A DNA stretch of 64,000 nucleotides from Oscillospiraceae bacterium (GCA_031282245.1 JAITEB010000017.1:62001-126000); one strand, 5' to 3'; counted from the stretch's first letter, positions 54,024-63,528 are shown. Notes: a model not told the origin generated them from the letters alone. A program made the numbers and translations.

Positions 54024-55415
54024 CTATTTTTCGGCGACAGTTTTTACAAACTGGTCAAGCGAAGAGGAAATATCTATCTCGCGGCCGCTGCTTTTTTCGA
54101 CCAGATCCGGAGTGAATACATCCCGGAGCGTATTAACCCACGCGGTTTTAACTTCTTCGCTCTGTGCGCCGTTTTTATAATCGCCGAGCATGTCAAGCGT
54201 TTTGATAAGATACTGATAGTCGCCGGACTGAATAAAGGCGTTGTTGTTTTTATTTGCGCTGAGGCTTCCGCTGCGCCCGGCAACTTCTGGGGAATAAATC
54301 GGATCGTTGGCGATAAAATTCACAAAATCAATAGCGGCTGAGGTTCTGGCGGCGTCCCCGCTGTCAATGACGCTTGCGCCCAGCAGAGTGTAGTAAAGCT
54401 TTGGATCGCCGCTTGAGGGATAGGGCATAAAAATTGCGTTGAAATTGTCTTTTTTGGCTTCTTTATAATTCAAATCATAGCCCAAAGTATAAATCAGGCT
54501 GTGAGCCAGGCTGCCCTCAATAAAGGCCGAAACGGAATCCTCCGCCTGCGCGGAATAGCCGTTGAGCAGCAGGCCGTCGTCAACAAGGGCTTTCAGCTCG
54601 CCCAGCGCCTTAACCCCGTTTGCGTCGTTTATGCTTGCCAGCTGCGAGCCGAAAGCGTTTTCCGCAAGGCTTTGCGTAGCCACGCTCCCAGCGGTGGAAC
54701 CATAGAAGAAAATGCCTGTGTCTGTGCTGTCCGGAAGTTTTTCGGCCAGCTCTTTCAGCAGGGCTTTATATTCCTCCATAGTCCAGCTCCGGTTTCCGTC
54801 CAGCTTTGGCAAAAGTGAAAGCGCACCCGCCACTTCAAGAATATTTTTGTTGAAGGCCATCAAATAAGGCGAAACGGCGACAGGATAAAAATTATAGGTT
54901 TTTCCCCCGTCGGCGCTGGCCGCTTTTAAAATCGGTTCCGGGATGTCAATCGGAAGGGCGGCCTTGGTTTTTTCGCCGGAGGAATCCGCCGCGCTTGCTT
55001 CCGCGGGGATTTCCGGGGAAATAATGCCCGACAAATCCGCCAGCTTTTGGCCCTCCAGCACTTTGTCAAGGCCAGGGCGGGCGAACACCACGTCGGGAAC
55101 TTCGCCAGAGGAAATGGCCGCCGCCAACTCATCTTCGTATGTATACGGAAGATAAGAGATATCGATTATGACGTTGCTGTGCGAGGCTGTGTAGGCTTCG
55201 GCAAGCTCTTTCACAAAAGAATCTTTTTCGGAGCCGGCATCGCCGTCGCTTGCAAAGATTTTCATGCTCCACCATTTGATGGTGACCGACTCCGGACTTT
55301 CAGATGAACTTCCGCCGCTGTCGGTTTTTTTGCAGGAAACCGCTGACGAAAGAAACAGTAAAAAAACAAGGACGCATAACAGACTTTTTGTTTTTCTCAA
55401 AGCATTGACCCCCAT
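54024..55415 (-). CDS. Extracellular solute-binding lipoprotein (family 1-like)
   Basis: A 463-residue ABC-type solute-binding protein with a signal peptide and lipobox ending AVSC near residue 28. VPDVVFARPGLDKVLEG and AFNKNILEVAG match the family 1 fold of sugar-type binding proteins. No permease or ATPase gene lies next to it, so it may share permeases encoded elsewhere or act as a sensor. The start at ATG 55415 lacks a clear ribosome site; a TTG at 55400, eight bases after GGGGG, is an alternative. Confidence 0.82.
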   Translation of the reverse strand: MGVNALRKTKSLLCVLVFLLFLSSAVSCKKTDSGGSSSESPESVTIKWWSMKIFASDGDAGSEKDSFVKELAEAYTASHSNVIIDISYLPYTYEDELAAAISSGEVPDVVFARPGLDKVLEGQKLADLSGIISPEIPAEASAADSSGEKTKAALPIDIPEPILKAASADGGKTYNFYPVAVSPYLMAFNKNILEVAGALSLLPKLDGNRSWTMEEYKALLKELAEKLPDSTDTGIFFYGSTAGSVATQSLAENAFGSQLASINDANGVKALGELKALVDDGLLLNGYSAQAEDSVSAFIEGSLAHSLIYTLGYDLNYKEAKKDNFNAIFMPYPSSGDPKLYYTLLGASVIDSGDAARTSAAIDFVNFIANDPIYSPEVAGRSGSLSANKNNNAFIQSGDYQYLIKTLDMLGDYKNGAQSEEVKTAWVNTLRDVFTPDLVEKSSGREIDISSSLDQFVKTVAEK

Positions 55416-55462
55416 TAGGTAAAATTCGCAGGATGATTAAAAATAAAAAATAAGCTTTTTTT

Positions 55463-55491
55463 ATGATACAGTAAAACGTTCCGGTTTTCAA
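55463..55491 (-). promoter_or_regulatory. Promoter of the solute-binding lipoprotein gene
   Basis: Minus-strand TTGAAA (55486-55491), 17 bases, TATCAT (55463-55468). Confidence 0.68.
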
Positions 55492-55544
55492 GTAATACCA
55501 TGAACGAGGAAAAATATTACAGGATTGTGCGGATATTTTATATA

Positions 55545-55569
55545 GGGGGAAGAAGACAGTTTATCCCCC
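55545..55569 (-). terminator. Terminator after sigG
   Basis: GGGGGA and TCCCCC arms (55545-55550 with 55564-55569), with a TATATAAAAT tail on the minus strand, three bases after the sigG stop. Confidence 0.6.
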
Positions 55570-55572
55570 TTG

Positions 55573-56343
55573 TCACATATCTTTTTTAATTCTGTCGATA
55601 GCGCCTTTTTCCAGCCGCGAAACCTGCGCCTGAGAAATGCCGATTTCGGCGGCCACTTCCATCTGGGTTTTGCCTTTCATGAAGCGCAGGTTCAGGATTC
55701 TTCTCTCACGCTCGTTAAGAGCTTTTATTGCTTCTTTCATAGAAATTTCGTCAAGCCAGTCGTTTTCGTCGCCGCTGTCTTTAATCTGATCCATGACATA
55801 GATTGTGTCCCCCCCGTCGGAATAAACCGGCTCCTGCAGGGAAACAGGGTCGACAATAGCCTCTAAAGCCAGCACGACTTCTTCTTTTGAGATGCCCATT
55901 TCTTTTGCGACTTCTTCCACAGTGGGTTCTTTTGAGTTGCGATGGACAAGAGCCTCTTTTACCTGCATGGCTTTGTATGCCGTGTCGCGCATGGAACGCG
56001 CCACTCTGATGGAATTGTTGTCGCGCAGGTGCCGCCGGATTTCCCCGATTATCATCGGGACGGCGTAGGTGGAGAAGCGCACGCCCTGGCCGACGTCAAA
56101 ATTGTCAATGCTTTTTATAAGGCCGATACAGCCTACCTGAAAGAGGTCGTCGGGGTTTTCTCCCCGGTTTGCAAAGCGCTTTATTATGCTCAAAATAAGT
56201 CTCAAATTGCCGTTTATCAGCTTTTCGCGGGCAATTTTATCCCCGGCTTTCACGCGGCGGAGAAGCTCTTCTTTTTCGGACTCTTTCAGTACTTTTAATT
56301 TGGAGGTGTTAATACCGCAGATCTCTACTTTTATGGGCTGCAA
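55573..56343 (-). CDS. sigG: Sporulation sigma factor SigG
   Basis: A 256-residue late forespore sigma factor. The N terminus KVEICGINTSKL is the SigG signature; region 2 (NPDDLFQVGCIGLIKSIDNFD), region 3 and region 4 (GKTQMEVAAEIGISQAQVSR) follow. The start is TTG 56343 about nine bases after GGAAGG and gives the conserved N terminus. Here sigG follows the ger operon on the same strand, not spoIIGA-sigE as is usual in Bacillus and many Clostridia. Confidence 0.95.
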   Translation of the reverse strand: MQPIKVEICGINTSKLKVLKESEKEELLRRVKAGDKIAREKLINGNLRLILSIIKRFANRGENPDDLFQVGCIGLIKSIDNFDVGQGVRFSTYAVPMIIGEIRRHLRDNNSIRVARSMRDTAYKAMQVKEALVHRNSKEPTVEEVAKEMGISKEEVVLALEAIVDPVSLQEPVYSDGGDTIYVMDQIKDSGDENDWLDEISMKEAIKALNERERRILNLRFMKGKTQMEVAAEIGISQAQVSRLEKGAIDRIKKDM

Positions 56344-56470
56344 ATGAGATTACCTTCCTTCGGGGATTTGTGTCCCGTATAGCATGCATTAAAAGTATTG
56401 ACCCTGTGGGGCTTTTAAATTCAGAAAGAAAAAATCCGCGCCGTGTAAAAAATGGAAACGTGAGCGGATG

Positions 56471-57580
56471 TCAGCCTTGGTCCTGTCCCTGCGGAATTAT
56501 TTTGTTCTTCCTGTATTTTATCTCCGCCGCCGCCCACAGCGCCAGCGGTATCCCAATCTGAAAAGCGGCGACCATATATGGGTATATTTTTACATTGAGA
56601 CCGAAATCCGCGACGCTTTCATATAATGTCACTGACAGAGCGAAAATGAACAGCGAAATCGGGACAATATATGTCTGGTGAGCTTCTTTAGTCAAAGCGG
56701 AAAGGCTTTTGGACGAGGCCGACGTCAGCATGGCTATTTTACATATTGAAGCAAGCATCAGCACAAAGCTGAAAAGAGATTCGCCGCGTTCAATAATATT
56801 ACCGATATGCAGTATGCTTATCGCCCTGAACGTTGGAAAATACGTGTTTTCTATGGCGTGCGGCCCTATCAGTCCGCAGACGCAGACAAATATCAGTAAA
56901 AAATACAAAGCCGAAAAAAGTATCCCGAAAAAATACGCTTTGTAACTGCTGGATTTTTTATTAAATTTCTCGAAAAGCGCAAGCGTCACCGTGAATTCTC
57001 CCAGGGGAAGCATAAGAAACACAAAAGAATTCCCCAGCAGTTCCCCAGCCGGGCGGCTTAAAACGGGTCTCAGGTAATCGAAGCGTATATTTGGTATGGA
57101 CGCCATGATAAAAATCAAAATGACCTCGCCTGCCGCCGCGACAATCAGCAGGCCGACTTTGTTGAGAGTCTCCATGCCTTTGCGGGCGGCATAAAGACAT
57201 GGCAGATTTAAAAACAGCGCGATTATTTCAAACGGCGTGTGAAAAAGCGAAGTCAGGTTCAGAAAATGAACCAGGCTGTAAAGAGTGCCTGAGGACAGAT
57301 AAATGCAGTAGCCCCCGAAAATAACGCTGATAATATATTTGCCCGCCGCGCCGAAGACCTGTTCGGCCATTTCATATATATTTTTCCCCGGCATAAGCTT
57401 TACAAGCCGCGCGCAGGTAAACGCGGCGGGTATTGAAAAGACGAAGCCAAACAGGATGACGATCCATGTGTCCTGCCCTGCCGCGCCCGGAAAACCCATA
57501 ACCAGGTTGTTGCTCACGACGATAATCATAATCGCGATTGCGGCGCGCACGCTTGAAAAATAATCTCTTGAATCTTCCAA
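56471..57580 (-). CDS. Spore germination permease GerAB-type
   Basis: A 369-residue membrane protein of the GerAB/endospore germination permease family, related to amino acid permeases. It contains about ten hydrophobic helices and an N-terminal segment with NNLVMGFPGAAGQDTW, typical of the family. It should bind the germinant in the inner spore membrane. Last receptor gene of the operon, 127 bases before sigG. Confidence 0.94.
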   Translation of the reverse strand: MEDSRDYFSSVRAAIAIMIIVVSNNLVMGFPGAAGQDTWIVILFGFVFSIPAAFTCARLVKLMPGKNIYEMAEQVFGAAGKYIISVIFGGYCIYLSSGTLYSLVHFLNLTSLFHTPFEIIALFLNLPCLYAARKGMETLNKVGLLIVAAAGEVILIFIMASIPNIRFDYLRPVLSRPAGELLGNSFVFLMLPLGEFTVTLALFEKFNKKSSSYKAYFFGILFSALYFLLIFVCVCGLIGPHAIENTYFPTFRAISILHIGNIIERGESLFSFVLMLASICKIAMLTSASSKSLSALTKEAHQTYIVPISLFIFALSVTLYESVADFGLNVKIYPYMVAAFQIGIPLALWAAAEIKYRKNKIIPQGQDQG

Positions 57581-57668
57581 ATTTTTCTCCCTTCTTGTGG
57601 GGCGAACTGCGGCCGCCCGCTGATTTTCCGCGGTAATTCCTGTTCAGGGGCAAGCTCCGCGCTCTTGT

Positions 57669-57887
57669 TTACCCGTCGCCGAAAAGCAGAGCCGAGACCC
57701 AACTGTGGAACTCCTGCAAAGGCTTTGATACAGGCAGGTCAAACGCGTCCAGCATAATAATCGTATATCCCGAAAGCATAAATAAAGCGGTGATAATCGC
57801 CGTCTTTTTTTCTTTCCGCTGTATTTTGGGAATCAGATCAAAAATAACTGCGCATAAAAATACAATTGTTATAAGAGTCTGTTTCAA
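57669..57887 (-). CDS. Small two-helix protein within the germinant receptor operon (D-subunit-like)
   Basis: A 72-residue protein with two transmembrane helices (about residues 4-18 and 28-45) and a short tail ending SALLFGDG. TTG 57887 overlaps the gerAC stop in a TTGA junction and follows GGAGGAGG, so translation is coupled; the longer frame from 57989 runs inside gerAC and is rejected. Small two-helix D subunits in ger operons have been described in Bacillus as modulators of germination, and size, topology and place match. Sequence homology could not be tested. Confidence 0.75.
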   Translation of the reverse strand: MKQTLITIVFLCAVIFDLIPKIQRKEKKTAIITALFMLSGYTIIMLDAFDLPVSKPLQEFHSWVSALLFGDG

Positions 57888-59065
57888 CTGACCCCGCGCC
57901 CTCCTCCGAAGTCTTTCATCATTCCCGCGTCGCGCAGAACAATCTGCGTATCCGCCGAAACGTCGGCTTTTTTGAAAATTTCGCCCCAATCGTCTTTAAT
58001 TTGGTTCCAATGTCCGGGATCGTTTCTGTATATGCTTTCCCCAAAGCCGAAAATGTCCAGCCCAAGGCGCCGCTGATGGTATTTGACTATTTTTTCTATT
58101 TCCTGATTGAGGGCAAGGCTGGCATAGCCGCCCAGCATAAGCATGTTTTTGGTGTTCATGCCGCCTATTCCAGGGAAAATATCAATAACGTTGCTGGGCA
58201 TGAACAGTTTGAAAACAAGCGTGTATTTGCCGTCTTTTTCTTCGACGCTTATTTTCGGGACAGTTTTTCTGATACGCAAAGAAAGTTTCAGGCTTTTGCC
58301 TTCGTCTTGATCGTCGGGAAAATCTTTATAGCCGTCGATAAAGCATACAAAAGAACCGTCTTTTACAGCGTCCATTATCAGGGCGTAATATGGCTTCTGC
58401 CACTCTTCCATTTGGCCGGCCATTTTATCCCCGTCAAATATGGCCATACCGTTGGAGCCGATGTCCCCGTCTTCGCCGCCTCTTCTGATGACGGGAAGGG
58501 TAAGGCTTCTGATCCCTTCGCACAAATCGTCGTATATGTCAAACAAATGCTCCCAGTGTATGGAATCGCTGGTGGGATAGCTCTCGTTAAAGCTTTTGTT
58601 GATTATATAAGACATGACTATATCGTTTGCGTCTGTTTCAAAAATATCATAAGCCTTTTCACTGTCGGCAATAATCAAAGAGAGAGTTTCCCTTGTGCCC
58701 ACGTTGCGCAGAAAAGTGTCGACTATTTCCCCAATGCCGTTTTGCGCCACGGCTTTGCTGATCAGGATAATTTCGGTGTTGCCAAGGTAAAGCTCGCTTT
58801 TAAGCTGTTTGCGCGCGCTGAATATCGCCTCGGCGATAGTTCCCCCCTCTGCTTTCACAAGGTCGGAGAAAAGCCCTTCCGCTTTTATATTTTTGTCGTC
58901 AATAGTCTCAAAAGTAAGAAGATATTTTTCGGGGTCCGCGTCGCTCTGATCAACCGCAATCCCGGCGACGATTGTCATGCGGCTCAGGCTCCTGTAATCC
59001 CAGCAGGAGCACAGGCATACAAAAATAAGCGCCATCCCGGTGATCAGGCAAATCTTTTTTTTCAT
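57884..59065 (-). CDS. Germinant receptor lipoprotein GerAC-type
   Basis: A 393-residue Ger(x)C protein. A signal peptide with lipobox ending LCSC (Cys near residue 21) is followed by WDYRSLSRMTIVAGIAVDQ, the usual start of the mature family domain. It anchors in the spore inner membrane and is required for receptor function. Position between gerAA and gerAB gives gene order A-C-(small)-B. Confidence 0.95.
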   Translation of the reverse strand: MKKKICLITGMALIFVCLCSCWDYRSLSRMTIVAGIAVDQSDADPEKYLLTFETIDDKNIKAEGLFSDLVKAEGGTIAEAIFSARKQLKSELYLGNTEIILISKAVAQNGIGEIVDTFLRNVGTRETLSLIIADSEKAYDIFETDANDIVMSYIINKSFNESYPTSDSIHWEHLFDIYDDLCEGIRSLTLPVIRRGGEDGDIGSNGMAIFDGDKMAGQMEEWQKPYYALIMDAVKDGSFVCFIDGYKDFPDDQDEGKSLKLSLRIRKTVPKISVEEKDGKYTLVFKLFMPSNVIDIFPGIGGMNTKNMLMLGGYASLALNQEIEKIVKYHQRRLGLDIFGFGESIYRNDPGHWNQIKDDWGEIFKKADVSADTQIVLRDAGMMKDFGGGRGVS

Positions 59066-59128
59066 GTGGAATGAACCCGGCCTTTATATATTTTTTACAG
59101 TGCGGGCTATTTTACGCCCGCACAGCTT

Positions 59129-60658
59129 TTACAAATCACTGTTTCTAAGCGAAGAACGGAATCTGTTTAGATTAAAAGGAACCCTTTCTATCATTGAAGG
59201 AATGGGCGCGCGGAAAAAACTGTCTTTTATATACTGCAGATCAAATTTTGGAGGGATAAAAATATAGTCCTCGCCAAAAGTTTTAAGCCCGAGCAAATGC
59301 GACATGATTATAAAAATCCCTATTGACATCCCCATAAGCCCGAAAATGGACCCGAGAAACAGAAGAAAATACCGGCATATAATAGTGCTGGACGCAAGCT
59401 TGGGCACAAGCAGAGCGGTTATTCCGGCAAAGCCGACCACTATGATAATCGCCGAAGAAACCAGATTTGCCGCGACGGCCGCCTGGCCTATCACAAGAGC
59501 CCCCACAATGCTGAGAGACTGCCCTGTCTGGCTGGGCATCCTCACGCCTGTTTCCCGCAGAATGTCAAAAATAAGCATCATTATTGTCCCCTCAACCGAA
59601 AAGGTGAAGGGAACAACCCTGTTTTCTTTGACAAGGTTGATAACTAACATTTCGCTCAAAATTTCCTGGTGATACGCCACGATTGTGACGTACAGCCCCA
59701 GGCATATAATAGACGCAAAAAAACCGAAAATTCTGATAAGCCTTGTAAAACTGCCGTAAATAGGACCCATATAATAATCCTCGCTGCTCCGGAAGTTTTC
59801 CATGAACATGTAGGGCGCGGTCAGCACAACGGGCGTTCCGTCGACAAAAATGGCGATCCTGCCTTCAAGCAGCCTTGCGGTCACGACGTCCGGTTTTTCC
59901 GTGTAACCGCAGGTCTGAAAGCCGAAAACAGATTTTTCGGCGATGTGTTCCACAATATAGTTGCTGTCCAGAATCCCGTCAATGTCAACCCGGTCAAGCC
60001 TTTGCTCCAGGTCGGACAGAATTTTCGGCTCCACAAGGTCTTCTATATAGCAGACAGCCACGCTCGTGGAAGTTTTTCGCCCCATTTTTCTTATTTTGAT
60101 TTTAAGCTGATTTGTTCTGAGCCGTCGGCGGATCAGAGACAAGTTGGGGGCGATGCTTTCGATAAAGCCGTCGCGGGGCCCTTTTATAATGCGTTCGCTG
60201 TCCGGCTCGCTGATGGAGCGAACGGGGAAATTCCTGCTGCCGATAATCAGAGCCTTGTCGCTGCCTTCGGCAAAAAGGAGCGCGCCGCCGTAAGTAAGCT
60301 CGTGCACAAGCTCGGCCACATCCCCGGTTTCGTTCACGTCGCTTGCGATAAGAAGACTGTTTTTGGCTGCTGCAAGAGAATTTCCGTCGGTTTTTTCCAT
60401 GGAGAGCAACGGCCTGATAATATCACTGCTTATTGCTTTTGAATCTACAAGGCCGTCGCAGTAAAACAGGCAGAATTTATCCCCGCTTTTGGGGTTTTCA
60501 AATTCCCGGTTTACTATCAGGTCTACATGTTCAAACAGGGTCTTTATCAGTCCTGTATTCTCATCAAGTGAGGCGGAAAGCTTATAACTGTTCAGCGCTT
60601 TGTTGAGTTCGGCGACTTTGGCGGCGTTCTGTTCCTGTTTTTTTGCTTTGCTGGGCAT
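59129..60658 (-). CDS. Germinant receptor subunit GerAA-type
   Basis: A 509-residue GerAA-family protein: a large cytoplasmic N-terminal domain to about residue 285 and then a membrane part. GPRDGFIESIAPNLSLIRRRL and RLLEGRIAIFVDGTPVVLTAP are family hallmarks; several helices follow, including QTGQSLSIVGALVIGQAAV. First gene of the receptor operon. The GGAGG ribosome site precedes ATG 60658. Confidence 0.95.
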   Translation of the reverse strand: MPSKAKKQEQNAAKVAELNKALNSYKLSASLDENTGLIKTLFEHVDLIVNREFENPKSGDKFCLFYCDGLVDSKAISSDIIRPLLSMEKTDGNSLAAAKNSLLIASDVNETGDVAELVHELTYGGALLFAEGSDKALIIGSRNFPVRSISEPDSERIIKGPRDGFIESIAPNLSLIRRRLRTNQLKIKIRKMGRKTSTSVAVCYIEDLVEPKILSDLEQRLDRVDIDGILDSNYIVEHIAEKSVFGFQTCGYTEKPDVVTARLLEGRIAIFVDGTPVVLTAPYMFMENFRSSEDYYMGPIYGSFTRLIRIFGFFASIICLGLYVTIVAYHQEILSEMLVINLVKENRVVPFTFSVEGTIMMLIFDILRETGVRMPSQTGQSLSIVGALVIGQAAVAANLVSSAIIIVVGFAGITALLVPKLASSTIICRYFLLFLGSIFGLMGMSIGIFIIMSHLLGLKTFGEDYIFIPPKFDLQYIKDSFFRAPIPSMIERVPFNLNRFRSSLRNSDL

Positions 60659-60743
60659 TGGGCTTAACCTCCGGAATTATTTAAAATGCGAATCTCTGTT
60701 TTAATACTGCGGGGCGCTTAGAATTAAAAAAATATTCAGTTGT

Positions 60744-60773
60744 TAGCTTTGCCAGGTTTGCAAATAAATATGC
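60744..60773 (-). promoter_or_regulatory. Candidate forespore promoter of the ger operon
   Basis: Minus-strand GCATA (60769-60773), 15 bases, GGCAAAGCTA (60744-60753). This is near the SigF/SigG pattern (GYATA, 15, GGNNANANTN) but has a mismatch in the -10. The surrounding 60659-60882 gap, about 220 bases, holds both this and the dpaA control region; no clear SigK-type promoter was found for dpaA. Confidence 0.4.
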
Positions 60774-60882
60774 AATAAATATCATTCACAAAGAAGCTGC
60801 AAAAAGAATAGACTGATATAAAAAACGATTTTTCACGCCTTGTTAGTTTTTTATTTAAATATTATCAATAGGGAGGCAAATA

Positions 60883-61791
60883 ATGCTTTGTAAAACCCTG
60901 TACGCTGTTGTTGGGGGGGATCTTCGCCAGGCCGCAATCGCAAACGCGCTTGTCCAAAAATGCCGCCGGGCGCAGGTCTGCGGCATGTTCATGGAAAAAG
61001 AAACGGAACTTTCAAGCGCGGAAATATATAAAACAAATGATATAAGTCAAGTGTTCCCCAAAGCCGCCGTTATTATTTTCCCTCTCCCGGTATCTGTTGA
61101 CGGCGAATTTATCAGCGCGCCGTTTTCGGAGAAAAAACTGCCGTTTGACTGCCTGAAATACATAAATAAAGACGCCCAGGTCTTCGCCGGGGCTGTTTCT
61201 CAGGCCTTCCGGGATACGGCGTCCAAATATAATATTAAGCTGTGGGACTATTTCGAGCGGGAGGAGCTTGCTATACTCAACGCGGTTCCCACTGCGGAAG
61301 GCGCTGTGGAAATTGCCCTGCGGGAAAGCCCAAGAACGCTTTTCGGGCAGTCCTGCCTGATCACGGGCTATGGGCGCGTGGCAAAGGCTGTCGCAAGGCT
61401 TCTGCCCGCCTTTGGCGCAAAGACCGCGGTTGCCGCAAGAAGCTTCAGGGATCTGGCGCGCGCCGCCGCAGACGGCCTTGAAACCGTCCCTATGGGAACG
61501 CTGGCAAATAGGCTTCCGCAGGCGGACATTATTTTCAACACAGTGCCGTCAAACATTCTGACGCAAAGTCTTCTGGAAAAAGTGCCCGGAGACTGCCTTA
61601 TAATCGACCTGGCCTCCAAACCGGGCGGGCTGGATTTTGGCGCGGCGCGGGAACTTGGCCTGAAAGTCATCTGGGCTCTGTCGCTTCCGGGAAAGGTCGC
61701 GCCGATAACGGCGGGTGAAATCATATTAGAGACAATCGAAAACATAATTGCAGAAAAAGCGTATTGCTATGCTAACGAAATGGAGCTGTAA
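60883..61791 (+). CDS. dpaA: Dipicolinate synthase subunit A
   Basis: A 302-residue NAD(P)-binding subunit of dipicolinate synthase (SpoVFA), made in the mother cell. The Rossmann motif GYGRVAKAVARLLPAFGA is central, and the C-terminal SLPGKVAPITAGEIILETI matches DpaA. Together with DpaB it makes the calcium-binding dipicolinic acid of the spore core. ATG 60883 follows GGGAGG. Many Clostridium species lack dpaAB, so its presence is informative. Confidence 0.95.
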   Translation: MLCKTLYAVVGGDLRQAAIANALVQKCRRAQVCGMFMEKETELSSAEIYKTNDISQVFPKAAVIIFPLPVSVDGEFISAPFSEKKLPFDCLKYINKDAQVFAGAVSQAFRDTASKYNIKLWDYFEREELAILNAVPTAEGAVEIALRESPRTLFGQSCLITGYGRVAKAVARLLPAFGAKTAVAARSFRDLARAAADGLETVPMGTLANRLPQADIIFNTVPSNILTQSLLEKVPGDCLIIDLASKPGGLDFGAARELGLKVIWALSLPGKVAPITAGEIILETIENIIAEKAYCYANEMEL

Positions 61792-61799
61792 TAAAAAAC

Positions 61800-62393
61800 A
61801 TGAACTGTATAAACCAAACACAAGGGGCGGTAAAAATAGGCTTCGCTCTCACAGGTTCTTTTTGCACCTTCTCAAAAGCGCTGGAGCAAATGCAGAAGCT
61901 GGTCGCCCTGGGTTATGACGTCAGGCCGATTATGTCGGAAAACGCCTATAAAACAGACACGCGCTTCGGCTCAAGCGAAGAATTTATCAATATGATAGAG
62001 GGCATATGCGGCAAAAAAATAATCAGCACGATTGTGGCCGCCGAACCGATCGGGCCAAAAAAACTGCTGGATCTGCTTTTGATTGCGCCCTGCACGGGGA
62101 ACACACTGGGAAAACTTGCTAACGGAATCAGCGACACAAGCGTAACTCTTGCTGCAAAGGCTCATCTGCGCAACCTGCGCCCGGCGCTTATCGCCGTCTC
62201 CAGCAACGACGCGCTCAGCAGCTCCGCAAAGAACATAGGGCTTTTGTTCAACATGAAAAATATTTATTTTGTGCCTATGCGCCAGGACGACCCGACAGGC
62301 AAGAACAATTCCCTTGTGGCGGATTTTGACAAAATCCCGGACGCGCTTGAGGCCGCTCTGCACAGAAGACAGATTCAGCCGGTTTTTACCTGA
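61800..62393 (+). CDS. dpaB: Dipicolinate synthase subunit B
   Basis: A 197-residue flavoprotein-like subunit of dipicolinate synthase (SpoVFB). KIGFALTGSFCTFSKALEQM opens the Flavodoxin/PPC-decarboxylase-like fold, and IAPCTGNTLGKLANGISDT is the conserved core. It begins nine bases after dpaA. Confidence 0.95.
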   Translation: MNCINQTQGAVKIGFALTGSFCTFSKALEQMQKLVALGYDVRPIMSENAYKTDTRFGSSEEFINMIEGICGKKIISTIVAAEPIGPKKLLDLLLIAPCTGNTLGKLANGISDTSVTLAAKAHLRNLRPALIAVSSNDALSSSAKNIGLLFNMKNIYFVPMRQDDPTGKNNSLVADFDKIPDALEAALHRRQIQPVFT

Positions 62394-62400
62394 CAACGCA

Positions 62401-62438
62401 AAAGAGCGGGGACAGACAAGCGCCCGCGCCCGCTCTTT
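62401..62438 (+). terminator. Terminator of dpaAB
   Basis: AAAGAGCGGG (62401-62410) pairs with CCCGCTCTTT (62429-62438), followed by T. Confidence 0.85.
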
Positions 62439-62557
62439 TGGCTGGATATCTGTTTTGCGTTAAATAAAATGGCGCAGGAGCATAAAAGAGAATTCGCGAG
62501 AAAATACGAGCATAACAGAGTTTTATCAAGCCTAAATTAAAATTTTCAAAAAAGCTC

Positions 62558-62586
62558 TTGACAAGCTCTCAACATGCTTTTATAAT
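62558..62586 (+). promoter_or_regulatory. Promoter of rplM-rpsI
   Basis: TTGACA (62558-62563), 17 bases, TATAAT (62581-62586): a perfect consensus, followed by a leader of about 70 bases. Confidence 0.93.
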
Positions 62587-62662
62587 ATAGCATGTCGTTT
62601 ACTGCATTGAGCCTTTTTGAAAACTTTGCAGAGAATTTAATAAAATGGAGGTAAATCTCGTT

Positions 62663-63091
62663 ATGTCGACATATATGCCCAAAAAAGCTGACCTGAGCCG
62701 CAAATGGTATATAATTGACGCAGAGGGCAGATCGCTTGGACATGTCGCCGCCGCCGCCGCCCATATCCTGCGCGGCAAGCACAAGCCCACTTTTGCCCCA
62801 CATGCCGATTGCGGCGATAACGTCGTCGTTATCAACGCCTCAAAAACAGTCCTCACCGGCAACAAGCTCGACAAAAAGAAATATTACAGGCATTCGGGCT
62901 GGATTGGCGGCCTGAAAGAAACCAGCTACAGGAAACTGATGGCCGAGCGTCCTGAGTTCGCTCTGTTAAAAGCTGTCAAGGGTATGCTCCCGGACACCAC
63001 TTTGGGAAGAAACGCGGCCACCCGCATCCGGGTTTACCGCGGCGCGGACCACAAACAGGCCGCGCAAAAACCGGAAACCTGGAATTTCTGA
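62663..63091 (+). CDS. rplM: 50S ribosomal protein L13
   Basis: A 142-residue L13. [20 protein letters not shown] and [20 protein letters not shown] are diagnostic. The real start is ATG 62663: the upstream ATG at 62645 is part of the ATGGAGG ribosome site. Confidence 0.97.
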   Translation: MSTYMPKKADLSRKWYIIDAEGRSLGHVAAAAAHILRGKHKPTFAPHADCGDNVVVINASKTVLTGNKLDKKKYYRHSGWIGGLKETSYRKLMAERPEFALLKAVKGMLPDTTLGRNAATRIRVYRGADHKQAAQKPETWNF

Positions 63092-63123
63092 TTAATTTTG
63101 TGAAAAGGAGGACTTAAAATACT

Positions 63124-63528
63124 ATGTACGAATCAAGCCGCCCCTACTTCTATGGAACCGGCAGACGGAAAAAATCCGTGGCCCGTGTCCGCGTTTATGC
63201 CGGCAACGGAAAAATTACTATTAACAACCGCGACATAGACGATTATTTCGGCCTTGAGACGCTGAAGCTAATTGTCCGCCAGCCGCTGAGCCTGGTTGGT
63301 CTCGTCGATAAATTTGACATTATATGCACAGTCGCCGGAGGCGGCGTCACCGGCCAGGCCGGCGCAATCCGCCACGGTCTCAGCCGCGCTATGCTTCAAT
63401 ATAGCGAAGGAGAGCTGCGCCCTGTCTTGAAAAAGGCCGGCTTCCTCACACGCGATCCCAGAATGAAAGAGCGCAAAAAATACGGTCTTAAAAAAGCCCG
63501 CAAAGCGCCCCAATTCTCAAAGAGATAA
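63124..63528 (+). CDS. rpsI: 30S ribosomal protein S9
   Basis: A 134-residue S9 with the [20 protein letters not shown] start and the basic C-terminal tail [17 protein letters not shown] ending QFSKR, which contacts P-site tRNA. Follows rplM by 32 bases with its own AAAGGAGG site. Confidence 0.97.
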   Translation: MYESSRPYFYGTGRRKKSVARVRVYAGNGKITINNRDIDDYFGLETLKLIVRQPLSLVGLVDKFDIICTVAGGGVTGQAGAIRHGLSRAMLQYSEGELRPVLKKAGFLTRDPRMKERKKYGLKKARKAPQFSKR

